This document shows positions 46,994-57,538 of a stretch of DNA of 64,000 bases, in pieces. This DNA is from Circinella umbellata. Lineage: Eukaryota > Mucoromycota > Mucoromycetes > Mucorales > Lichtheimiaceae. Positions within the stretch are counted from its first letter, which is position 1; the number at the start of each line of letters is the position of its first letter. The notes under the pieces were generated by a model. It was given only the letters and a program-made list of their open reading frames with translations. It ran no database searches and was not told where the DNA came from. The stretch spans positions 186,001 to 250,000 of the forward strand of contig JAIWNF010000015.1 in assembly GCA_025093555.1 (NCBI GenBank), in the 5' to 3' direction. The position numbers were made by a program, and so were the translations under genes.

Positions 46994-48315
46994 CATTCAA
47001 TGAATAGAATTCCTTATAATTATATATTTATTGCTAACATGAAATGTCCTTATATATATAAACAAAGTTTATTCGAGATCATTATGCTTTACGATTCCCA
47101 GAACTTGAATCCCTCATTCTTAATCCAATGGACTATGCACGAACTGTAAAAGCTATTGGCAATACCGAAGAAATCAGTACAACCGACCTTAAATCAATTC
47201 TTCCTTCAGCAACGATCATGGTGATTAGTGTAACAGCAACAACTACATCTGGAAAACCTTTATCAGATCAAGAATGGAAAATTACAAAAGAAGGATGTGA
47301 TATGGCATTAGCATTAGATGCTGCTAAAAAAAAGATTATTGATTATGTTGAATCACGTATGGCTTTAGTAGCACCTAATATGTCGAATGTTGTAGGAAGT
47401 TCAACTGCAGCCAAACTATTGACAGCTGCTGGTGGATTATCAGCATTTTGTAAGATTCCTGCATGTAATGTACAAGTCCTTGGTAATAATAAAAAGACAA
47501 ATACTGGATTTTCAAGTGCAAGTATGGAACGACATACGGGTTATATATATGGATCAGATATGGTTCTTGCTGTACCAAGTGATTTAAGACGGAAAGCAAC
47601 CAAGATTATTGCTGCTAAATGTGTATTAGCTGCACGTATTGATGTTATGAATACTTCTCCATCAGGTAAGAAGATAAAAAAAAATCCATTATTATTATTA
47701 TTAAGCTAGGAGAGATACTAATTATGTATATTTAGGTGAAGCTGGTCAAAAAATGAGAGTTGATATTGATCAAAAAATTGAAAAATTACAAGAACCACCA
47801 CCATCCAAAAACACCAAAGCACTTCCTGTACCTGATGAAGGTCCAAAGAAACGACGTGGTGGCAAACGGTAATTATTACACATATCATGTTTTATTTTAT
47901 TTTTTTAAAATTTTGTTTTACTAATGACCATTCATTTTTTTTGTCCAGTGTACGACGACAAAAAGAAGCTTATGCAATGACAGAATTACGAGCTGCACGT
48001 AATCGAATGGCATTTGGTGAAGCTGAAGAAGAAGTAGAATATGGTGATGAATCAGAAGGTTTAGGTATGGCAGCGAAACAATTGGGTAAAATTCGTGCTT
48101 CTATCGCAGACAAAAGGAATAAAGTCAAGGTACCCAAAAAATATCAACAAAAAACATATGGATCAAGTGGTATTACTTCTGGTTTAGCTTCTTCATTAGC
48201 ATTTACACCTGTTCAAGGTATTGAATTAATTGATCCACAAGCACAAGCTGAAAGAGCCAAAAAAGCAAATGAAAAATATTTCGGTGATGGTGCATTTTCT
48301 ATTGTCAAAAAATAA
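46381..48315 (+). CDS. PRP31: Pre-mRNA splicing factor Prp31 (U4/U6 snRNP)
   Basis: Five exons: 46381-46626, 46794-46937, 47068-47665, 47736-47868, 47949-48315; 495 aa. Prp31 binds the U4 5' stem-loop together with Snu13/15.5K and joins U4/U6 to U5 in the tri-snRNP. Family signatures: [20 protein letters not shown] with [11 protein letters not shown]; the Nop domain with [20 protein letters not shown] and [73 protein letters not shown]; the Prp31 C-terminal part [20 protein letters not shown] and [18 protein letters not shown]. The first 80 residues are acidic, Gln-rich and Ser-rich, as in most orthologues. Exon 3 begins after a plain AAAG acceptor; it is supported by the continuous HK-FIRDHY sequence. 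Nuclear. Confidence 0.97.
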
Positions 48316-48561
48316 AAATAAAAATACTATTATTATTTTCTGCATATATATGATGTATAATTGAAATACAAGATGGGGGTTTCGGGAGGAGGAGGAGGAG
48401 GAGGAGAAGAAATATGTTGAATGGATATAGGATGGTTTATTATTATTATTTGTATGATAAAAAAATGAAGAACAAAGAAGGATACTATGTATTTATATGA
48501 GAAAAGGATGGGTAAAGAGGAGGTGTAATGACATATATTCTATTATTATTATTATAATTAT
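48316..48561. other. Short convergent 3' region
   Basis: Space between the ends of PRP31 (+) and the mitochondrial kinase gene (-). Contains a GGA repeat (48387-48408) and ATT repeats. No gene. Confidence 0.6.
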
Positions 48562-50109
48562 TTAAATTTCCAATTCTGCCATGGATTGATCAATATGTTT
48601 CAATTTAAGAAATACATCACATCCATACCCATTCATTGATACTAGTGTAAATGATCCACCAAAATAACGTGCATACATACGTGCTAAAGGTAATCCAAAT
48701 CTATTTCATTTATACATCATTCATGAGTCAGAAGTCATTCTTTTTAAAAAAAAAAATGAAATAAAGTTTTTACCCTAATCCAGCCAATGGGCCACCAATT
48801 CCACTTTGCATTGCCATTTCTGCAATTCCTGTAAAAATATTAGATGGATCTTCATCCTCAGATGCTTTGGCTACAGTTGTATAAGAATATTCAAATACTT
48901 GATTTAAATCATCTTCAGCTACACCTCCACCTTGATCACGAATTCGAATCGAAATATCTTCTTGACCATGACTAATTGTAATTTGAATAGGGGGTGGTTG
49001 GGATAGCCCACGTTTCTTTGCAAATTCCACCGTAGCTCTTTGTGCATTTTTTAATAATTCGGTCAGAATATATTCGAGATGAACAGGGATATAAGTAAAT
49101 GTAGCATCTGTATGACCATCCATGATGGTTTCTGGACTGGCTCCATAATTGAATTCACATAATTCGGCCACAAAATCAGAACATTGTTTAACCAATTGAG
49201 CAGGATTTAATTGAGTATCAATGATACCAATATACGAATTATCAGTGGTATCCCCTGTTTGTTCTTGTCGTACCAATGCAATCATTTGTTCTGCAATCAA
49301 TCGAATACCTATTCGAGCATGAATCATATCATCCAAAAATGCAGCCACATCTTGTGCGTGCATATATTGTTTACATTCCAAAAATCCTATCCATATATAT
49401 ATATTTAGTTTTTTTTTTTTTTTTGTCAGATTTCAAGTTAGTTATTTATAGAGCTAGAAGATAATAATAATAATAACAATTGGTTCTTTTAAAAGGGGTG
49501 GGTTACCTCGTGCAAGTGTAGGAATATTATCTGCATGACGATCTACCAAATCTTTTAAATTTTCAGAATATTCAATATCGTCATTGGGTGTACGTTCATG
49601 TGAAAAAGGTTCTAAACTTTCAAACGATTCATAATAAAGTTTATAAATCTCTTTAATGTAAGGATTGGTACCCACAATAAAAGGTAATGTTTGAAACGCA
49701 CGAACACGTCTTGCAAGACGTACAGGTAATTCTGTACGAGCATATTGAGCACATTCTCGTAAACTTGCTTTCGTTAATGGGGGTTGACCAAAACGAACCA
49801 ATTGACTTAGTGTAACAGGACGTATAGGTCGATTGGCATACTAAAATGAAATAAAAGAACAAGGATATATATATATAAATATATAAATATTGAGTTACTA
49901 CAAATATACATGTATCAATGTATATATCTAACCGTAATGATCTTATCATCGTAAAAAGCATGAGCAGCCGGTTTTTCATTCGTTTTTGTAGTAATAGTTC
50001 GTTTAATGAATAGATTTGTTTTTGATGATCGTGTTATTAATGATGGTATTGAAGAATGATGAATATAATAACGTGGCCATAAAGACCGAAATGTACAAGA
50101 AAGATTCAT
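48562..50109 (-). CDS. Mitochondrial BCKDH/pyruvate dehydrogenase kinase family protein
   Basis: Four exons: 50109-49933, 49840-49507, 49386-48774, 48700-48562; 420 aa. These kinases phosphorylate the E1-alpha subunit of 2-oxoacid dehydrogenases in the mitochondrial matrix and switch them off. The N-terminus (about 45 residues, Arg/Ser/Thr-rich, few acids) looks like a mitochondrial presequence. ARTELPVRLARRVRAFQTLP and FIVGTNPYIKEIYKLY belong to the helical regulatory domain. The GHKL ATPase part has the N-box ELLKNAQRAT (280-289), the G1 motif DQGGG (321-325) and FGLPLARMYARYFGGS. The end, VFLKLKHID, matches the vertebrate BCKDK C-terminus better than PDK. I therefore favour a BCKDK-like (yeast Pkp2-like) kinase, but subtype cannot be settled by eye. 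The first intron uses a GTTAGA donor. Confidence 0.92.
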
Positions 50110-50459
50110 TTATTTTCCTTTTTGTTTGTAAAAAAGGGGAAGGATGGAACAAGTTACTTTTTTTATATTCTATATTGCGCACTAAAAGAAGGAGTTCTGT
50201 TTTTTTTTTGAAAGGAAAAGCGGCGTGGGAATAATTATTCCATCCCCCAAGACAAGAGGGTGTCTAATATATATTATATAGTATGGAAACACTTTTATGT
50301 ATTTATATATACAAAAAATAAAAGAACGAAGATTGATGCAAATAAAATGAATTGATTGTGAGAAAGAGAGAAGAGAAAGAAAAGAAGCAAAGATGAGTAA
50401 ATGATAATAATAATAATAATAATAATAATTATAATATAAATGATAAATAAATAAATGAA
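50110..50459. other. Intergenic
   Basis: Kinase promoter and the 3' region of the cation transporter gene. A (TAA)n microsatellite lies at about 50405-50429. No coding sequence. Confidence 0.6.
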
Positions 50460-52679
50460 TTAGGATGATGCACTTTGAGTGGTAGCAAGATCAGCTAAAT
50501 TATTTGATGATAAAAATGCAAATGATATAACAAGTAGACTTGCACATATGACATCAATGATAGCAGTTCTATTATATAAAGAGTTAGTTCATCCATAATA
50601 TTTATGTTTTCTTTAAATACTGATATACTTACAGATAAGGTAATACATAGTTATCAGGATCATAACCACGTTTCCAAAATGTCAATGTCATATATTTTCC
50701 CATTTTCAATGCAATGAAAGTCTATAGTTGAGGTAGTACAAAAAAAGAGATGCACCCTATTTAGTTTAAAAAAAAAAACAAAAACCTTTCCCCGGCATCT
50801 CAAGAAAATGAAAAATAAACTTACACTGAGCATAGCAACAATAAAATAAGTAACAGCAAATGAAAAAGTAAAATCCAAATGACCCAAATCAAGAATCCAA
50901 GTTAATACCAAAAACAGAATTTGTACGGGTATATTCATAGCTAACAAAGTCCATTCGACTAATGTATATTGTTCTTGAGTCCCTGCATGTAAACATGTAC
51001 TGATACGAGATGCATAAATAGATCCCAAGTTTCCTGCCAGACCACATAAAATAGGAGTTAACATCGCAAGTCCTCTATATTCTTCTACATAACGTTCTAA
51101 TACGAGACCAGCAAAACTAAAAGAATCCATTGAGGGGGGTTGTGGGAATTAATAACAGATTATGATAATGACTCCTATTTGTTAATATAGATGTTACCTT
51201 GATATAAGCATGGCAAAAATAATGGGTGACCATCCTGATAAAAGTAATTCTTTTACATGTTTATTCTTCCATACACTTTTTGCAAAAAATGGAATAGATA
51301 ATGTCATGACAACAAATAATCCCAAACTAAGTGTTGACCCTATGACAACACGTATATATTTTTTTTAATAATGATAAGTTGACATAATCTATATGCAAAA
51401 AAAGTAATAAAAACTTACCACCACTATTTGAAAGTGCTTGAGCACAACCTGCAAGAATACCTAGTGTAACCACATCACCTAAAGATGAAGCCATTGGACA
51501 TGCAATATTATCTATAAATATTACCGGAGTTTTTTTAGTTACCCAAAAAAAAATAAAGGGGGAAAAAGCTTTTTTTTTTTTTCGGGGTGGGGGAGGGAGG
51601 GAGATGGGGGAAAACGCTTTGTTACCTGGATCAATTTTCAGTTTACGACTTAAAATAATTAAAAGACACATAAAAACACCCAAAACCAAAGAAGAAACCG
51701 TAGCAGAAATCATTGAACTTGTAATAATTAAAATACTATCAGAAACAGTAGCAGGTTCATCCGGATGTTCAATGATGCCCAAAACAAATGAAAAAAGACC
51801 AGCAATCGAACCGGCAATTAAGGCCTGGACTTGTATTAAAGATAAATTACCCCATACTAATGAATTTCTTGTATTCGGATTATCTAAATCCCCTAAATTG
51901 GCCTATTATATATTTATATAATTATTATTAATTTCATATCTATTTTTTCTTTTCTCTTAAAACAAACTTACAGAAGTTGAAAATCTTGCAGCCAAGTTCA
52001 TCTCGAGGTTTCCTTTTAAATTCAGGAGTACAGGAACAAGAATGAACAGCTCCGATATTTCAACAAATACGTCCCAATGCTAAAATAAATAAATAAATTA
52101 GTTTCACAATGTTCTTGTCATTTTTTCATTCTTTCATCCCATTATTTATTATTATTATTATTATTACCTGAAATATATCCATCATCCAACCTGCAACTAC
52201 TAAACCTACTACAGACATTAATAATGATGGAAGTGCCTAAGTTTGTTACGAAAAAGTAAAAGAAGAAAATTAGGATCCATTATCATATTTTTTTTTTACC
52301 CTTGTCACCAACCCTTGACAAAAAGGAATAATGGGCTTACTTGACTTGCTAAACGAAGACCCCCTTTTATTTCAGTTGAAGCACATATTGAATTATTCTC
52401 ATTATTCTCATTATAGTTATTATCTGTAGAAGCCACTTCTATTGAATCTCTTGAGGTATCGGGTTGAATAGGTGCTTTAAAATGAATAAATGAAGAAGTG
52501 GATGAACTTCGTGCATGATGTGGATGTCGAGAAGATGAATGATTGGCTTCTACATCAAGTCGTAATTCTTTATTATTATTTTCGAGATCATTGGTTCTAA
52601 TTTGTAATTCAAATGCTTCGTCGTCGTCGTCTGGTTCTTCTTTTGTAATAGGTTTTAAAGCTGTATAGGAATGTGACAT
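50460..52679 (-). CDS. SLC41/MgtE-type divalent cation transporter
   Basis: Nine exons: 52679-52341, 52236-52168, 52079-51972, 51902-51626, 51511-51419, 51339-51198, 51116-50825, 50721-50633, 50568-50460; 505 aa. Family members carry Mg2+ (and related ions) across the plasma or organelle membrane. The N-terminal 110 residues are cytosolic, acidic and Ser/Asn-rich. Two MgtE-like repeats follow. In the first: [36 protein letters not shown], then [20 protein letters not shown]. In the second: [20 protein letters not shown] and [16 protein letters not shown]. These Asn/Asp/Gly segments line the ion path in MgtE relatives. The internal duplication is typical of eukaryotic SLC41, which fuses two MgtE transmembrane domains. 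About ten hydrophobic helices. The regulatory N and CBS domains of bacterial MgtE are absent, as expected. Confidence 0.92.
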
Positions 52680-52964
52680 ATTTTTTTCTTTTTGTATGTA
52701 TGTATGTATATATATTACTATAGAATAGTTATAATTAAAAAATTATGATTTATATGAAACTAGAAAGCGAATAAAAAAAAATACAATGTACGTAATAAAA
52801 TAAAGGGTATGCAGACCGAAAAAAAAAACTGTTTTTTTTTTTTTTGAAGGAGGAAGAGAAGGAAGGAAAGAATAAAGTGGTTTGAATTATAAAAAAAAAA
52901 AAGGATCTAAAAAAATAAAATCCATTTTTATAAAGACGACGATCTTTATGGTAACACAAGAAAT
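52680..52964. other. Short intergenic
   Basis: Upstream of the transporter gene, downstream of the APSES-like gene. GTAT repeats near 52694-52706 and A/T runs. Nothing coding. Confidence 0.6.
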
Positions 52965-54566
52965 TTATCGAAAACTTAATCCGACACCCCATATCCCGAT
53001 GAATAATGTTAATGATATCATCAAAATCCATATCCTTTCACTTTTTCTTGATCTTTCATTTCTTATCTTCCAAGCTTCTAAAGCAAGAATTTGTTGTTGT
53101 AATTCTTGAAATTCTGTTTGCATATCATCCGTTCTTCTTTTATATTTTCTTTTCATTCGATAAATTTCTTGTTCCAATGAATCCATTCGATCGTGCAACA
53201 TCATTTGAGGATCGACGATAGTGGTTGTTCCTGTTGTTGTCGGAGCTTGTTGTGTTATGCCAGTTGTTGCTGTTGTTGTTGTTGTAGGAGGTATTGGACT
53301 ATGATTAGGATAATCACTAGTACTTGTACTGATGGTATTATCATTGTTATTATTTGTTATTCCTGTTGTATGCGTCATTTTAGATGTACCTTGCTGTCCT
53401 TGTAATTTTTTTTCTTTTTTTTGTTGTTGTCGTAAAGAAGTAGATAATAATCCAAGGGCTTGAATTTCATAATGTAATTTTTCAACCATACTCGCCATAT
53501 AAACATTTTGTATCAATATACCTTGTGACAAATATTCTCGTTTAAATGGCATATTTCCAACCACCATACTATCAGATATAACTCGAGATGGATGTTTTTT
53601 CATTGTTCCACCTAGTGATAATGTTTGTAAATCATATAATAATCCTTGCATTACATCCCACATGGCATTCGATACTGGTTTTTTATTATTATTTTTATCA
53701 CCTTCCATCATTCCGTGTCCATCTTCTTCAGGATCCAGTAAAAAATCATCTTGTTGTTCATCTAATTTATGTTGTTGTTGTTGTTGTTGTTGAAATGTCT
53801 CATAGGCATAAATGGCCCAACGTACCAATCCATTCTCCATTCGATCTTTACAAATCATCCCTGGTTGTCGTTGTATTCGTGAAATTTGAGTTCTAATTTT
53901 TCTTGATCCTGACAAAACCTCTAATCCATTCCCTGGTATAGTATATGTTTCCAAAAGAGCACTTGTCGAATACATGATATTAGGAATCGATTCAATTTTC
54001 CAATTATGAACTAATTCATTTCTTACTAAATTATCCGAAGAGAAACAATCATCTAATTGGGATGTTAAAAGATATTGTAATTCATGTTCTACACCAAGGA
54101 CACTCGCCATATGGCGTGCTTTCGGTAAGGATACCCAAACATCACAAAAGGGAAATTGAGGTAGTAAGAAATCAATTTGATAATGATGATCTTGATTATA
54201 GATATCACTGTTGTTGTTATTGTTGTTGTTTAATTTAAAAAGAAAAAGACCTTCTGTCAACGTTAAGCCACATGCTTTCCAAAGCTGTCCTGCTGATATG
54301 ACATGGTGGTCGAGATCGTAGTCGATTAAACGATAAATGGGTGTTCCATGCCATTCACATTGAAATGTGGGAAACATTCGGTTTTTGTTTTTAATGAATA
54401 ATGCATCATGATCTGCACTCGCTTCCCAATTATATAACAGTTGAAATTGAATGGGTAATGGAGGTGGTAAACTAGGTGAGGATGGTGAAATAGGATTGTC
54501 TTGATCTTCTTCGTTATTATCATTATTGTTAGTGTTCCCAAGTTCTTCATTTTTATAATGATTCAT
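52965..54566 (-). CDS. Tail-anchored KilA-N/APSES-domain protein (Bqt4-like)
   Basis: A single exon of 533 aa, unusual among these intron-rich genes. Residues about 65-185 resemble a KilA-N/APSES DNA-binding fold: FQCEWHGTPIYRLIDYDLDH, HVISAGQLWKACGLTLTEGL, then VWVSLPKARHMASVLGVEHE, which matches the usual 'W(V/I)PL..A..LA...GV..EL' strand-helix. A poly-Asn insert lies inside. Downstream are Gln- and Thr-rich linkers, a coiled coil (YRMKRKYKRRTDDMQTEFQE and on) and, at the very end, one hydrophobic helix (IWILMISLTLFIGIWGVGLS) with two or three residues after it. This KilA-N plus C-terminal membrane anchor arrangement is that of fission yeast Bqt4, an inner-nuclear-membrane protein that holds telomeres at the envelope. 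The assignment is by domain plan, not by close sequence identity. Alternative: a membrane-tethered APSES transcription factor. Confidence 0.7.
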   Translation of the reverse strand: MNHYKNEELGNTNNNDNNEEDQDNPISPSSPSLPPPLPIQFQLLYNWEASADHDALFIKNKNRMFPTFQCEWHGTPIYRLIDYDLDHHVISAGQLWKACGLTLTEGLFLFKLNNNNNNNSDIYNQDHHYQIDFLLPQFPFCDVWVSLPKARHMASVLGVEHELQYLLTSQLDDCFSSDNLVRNELVHNWKIESIPNIMYSTSALLETYTIPGNGLEVLSGSRKIRTQISRIQRQPGMICKDRMENGLVRWAIYAYETFQQQQQQQHKLDEQQDDFLLDPEEDGHGMMEGDKNNNKKPVSNAMWDVMQGLLYDLQTLSLGGTMKKHPSRVISDSMVVGNMPFKREYLSQGILIQNVYMASMVEKLHYEIQALGLLSTSLRQQQKKEKKLQGQQGTSKMTHTTGITNNNNDNTISTSTSDYPNHSPIPPTTTTTATTGITQQAPTTTGTTTIVDPQMMLHDRMDSLEQEIYRMKRKYKRRTDDMQTEFQELQQQILALEAWKIRNERSRKSERIWILMISLTLFIGIWGVGLSFR

Positions 54567-54806
54567 AATTGTTTGTTTGTTTTTTGGCTTATTATATACT
54601 TTACAAAAGTTTTTTTAATGTTATGTCGTTTGAATGGGAATAATATGTATTTGTGAATGGTATGTGAAAGAAATACAAAAAGTGTGTGAATAGAGGGAAA
54701 AAAGATAAGTTCTGGTTTTTTGGAGTTTTTTTTTTTTTTTTTCATATAAAAAATATGAGTGTTACACATAGACATGTGGTTTTTTTTTTTCATTGATTTT
54801 TAACTA
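54567..54806. other. Short intergenic
   Basis: Promoter side of the APSES-like gene and 3' side of the next gene. T-runs at 54727-54742 and 54780-54790. No gene. Confidence 0.6.
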
Positions 54807-56171
54807 TTACTTCTCATTGTGATCTTCTTCTTCTTCCAATTTGATATTTCTATTGGTATATTCATACATTACATTAAGATGTCTCGTTTGAACCAACTTG
54901 ATATCTTCATAAACTAAATTATTATAGAATGGTCATTTTGATTCAGTTTGAAATTCCCTTAAGAAGAGTGTATTTTTCCTGCCCATGATTACCCATAATA
55001 TATATATTTTACCTTCTTCAATAAATTCTTTGTTTGGATCAGCTTGAATCCACATATGTTGTAAAAAGTTCAATAAAGAACCTGTCAATAACATTGCTTC
55101 TTCAAGTGGTAAAGTAGCTAAATAAGCATGATCCAATTTAAATGGATTATTTGGACATGAATCAGTAACCATGCCAAAAACTTCTTTAATCATTTCCCAC
55201 AATGCCACATCTAAAAAAAATCATTTTATAATAAAATTTATTGTCAGTAATTCAAATGAGTGTATGCAGATAGAATTACCTTTTCTTCTCCAAGTTTCTG
55301 TTGTATCTAAGGTCATTGGATATAAATCATCAGAGGATCGATTCTATTATAAAACATTTGTTATTTATATTATAATAATAAAGAAAGAACGAACACAATA
55401 GAAATAATTTACATAAATATAAGGACACTTGTATTTTGCATAACCTGTAATTAATACAATAGAATATTTTGATTGTAGCTAATATAAAAAAAATCAGAAT
55501 TGGATTCTCTTTTCGGGGGGGGGGATAATAATAATAAAGAAATTAATAACCTTTTTGAGTTCCTGATCCTTCGGATTGATCGGCACACGTTCCGCCAATA
55601 ATGTTTTTCTATTAAATTTCCAACCCCCCCCCAAAAAAAAAAACCAAGCGAAGCAGTGTTAGTAATCATTATCATCTTACACTCTATGTAAATGAACTTA
55701 CGGTGAAGAAGGTTGTTGTTGTTGTTGTTGAGAAGAATGATCTTCTTGAGTGGAAGATTGAGAATAGACACCATTGGGCATTAATGTAGATTTTTCTTGT
55801 TTATATTCACTATTTTTGGGTATCAATAAAACAAGTTCTTCACGTCCACGCATAAATGTTTCAAAATATTTGAATCCCTAATTTAAAAAAAGTTATTATA
55901 TATGAATAACCCGTTGTGTTTCTTCTCTTTTCCTCCACGAGTTTTTAATGAGTTATTATTATTAGTATTTACTCTAAGAGTTCCCAAGGTTCGACACTCT
56001 TGTAAAAAATTCGTAATTCTGGACTGATCTCGTCTTAAATCCTACTAAACACGTTATTATTTATTTCTCTCTCTCTCTTTTTAATAAACCCAACAATCTC
56101 TGCTTTTTTATTTCTACAATTGTTTTAATAAATAGCATGGTATAACTAACCCCCGGGTCTTGACCAAGCAT
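54807..56171 (-). CDS. Unidentified conserved-looking protein, 252 aa
   Basis: Eight exons: 56171-56151, 56041-55973, 55877-55702, 55608-55551, 55478-55413, 55343-55280, 55210-55013, 54913-54807. All junctions keep frame, and the product is not low-complexity except for one Gln/Ser-rich loop near residues 65-90. Readable blocks: DLRRDQSRITNFLQECRTLG, then GFKYFETFMRGREELVLLIP, then LQSKYSIVLITGYAKYKCPY, then DLYPMTLDTTETWRRKDVAL and WEMIKEVFGMVTDSCPNNPF, and near the C-terminus LPLEEAMLLTGSLLNFLQHM. The tail is acidic. No signal peptide or membrane helix; probably soluble and helical. I could not name a family. The first exon codes only seven residues (MLGQDPG) and uses a GTTAGT donor, so the start is less certain than the rest. 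Confidence 0.75.
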
Positions 56172-56896
56172 TCCTCTTTTTATTTTTTTTGGAGGGGGAG
56201 AGTATCAGATTGCAAATTACAACAGAAAAGAAAAGAAATTAAAAAAAGAATTTGGTTCTAAAAGAAAAAAAAAAAAAAAACTTTGGGTTTCTTGTATTAC
56301 GTTTTTTATATATAATAGTTTTTTGAGAAACTGAGTTCACGTGTCCATTTTTTCTTCCCCTTTTCCTTTTCCTTGCTTTTTTTTAAAAGAAAAAGAAGAA
56401 CAACGCAAAAAACAGAGCTCGAAAAATAAAAGAATCTATCTATAGCTGTAAAACAAAACCAAAGGAAAGAGGGGGTGGGAAGAGGTAACAAAGATTCGCA
56501 TCACGACACAAAATAACAAGAAGTAAAAAGAAAAAAAAAACACACTATTGCCTTAAACGCGAGAAAATGGAAAATAATAATAGAAAAGAGAAGGGTTATG
56601 ATAAAAATTACAGTTAACAAGATAAAAAAAACCACCTGATATTTTTTGTTTGTTTGTGTTATATGCAGTTTGTTTTTTATACTAAAAAGAAGAAGAATAT
56701 AAAAGAAATAATAATAATAATAATAGTGTAAAATTGTGAGTGTGAGTGTGAGGAGGGGAGGGGGGAGGGGGGAGGGGGAGGGAGAGTAAGGTGGTGATGG
56801 GGGATATATAATTATTGTTTAAGTAAAAAAAAAAAGCTTTTTGTGGGGTAGAACGGGAAAGTTTCCAGTTTTCTTTTTATTTTATTTTTTTATTTT
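56172..56896. other. Intergenic
   Basis: Promoter of the 252-aa gene and 3' region of the RRM/MLLE gene. G-rich GGGGA/GAGGG stretch at 56751-56785 and (ATA)n near 56708-56723. No coding sequence seen. Confidence 0.6.
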
Positions 56897-57504
56897 TTAC
56901 TTTGATAAAGAAGCAAAAGCAATTTCCACATGTGTTTTCAATTGGTTTTTATCATACATAAGATGTGCCAATTCATGAAGATCAATACTATCCAATAAAC
57001 GAATGGTAACTTTGGGTGCTTGTTTAGTTCCCGTTGCCTAGGGGTTATAAAAATTTGGATTTTTAGTATACATGGATTCAATCCCAATACATATATATTT
57101 AATTTATTACCTTGACAAGAGGAAAGAGTCTATCACCCAATTGTTGCTTCTTTTCGTGTGTAGGTTTACCATCAAGCGAAGAAAGTAAGTGTTCAACTTC
57201 TTGAACTTGTTGAGTTGCCCCATTTTTACTATTACTTGTTCCATTGGTATTATTATTATTATTGTTCTTTTTAGGAATAGTTGGAGAAGGAGGAGATGGT
57301 GATTTTGCAACTTGTGTTGAAGAAGCAACAGGTTCTGCTGTTGCTACTGATGCTGGTGGAGGAGCAACAATAGGAATGGCTTTAGATACACGTTGTGGTG
57401 GTGGTGGTGATACTTGTTGTTGTCTGAGTGATGAAGGTGTAACAGCCATTGGACTATGGTCACTATTACTTGTTGGCAAAGGTGTCATATCTCGACTTGA
57501 TCTG

Positions 57505-57538
<34 letters not shown>

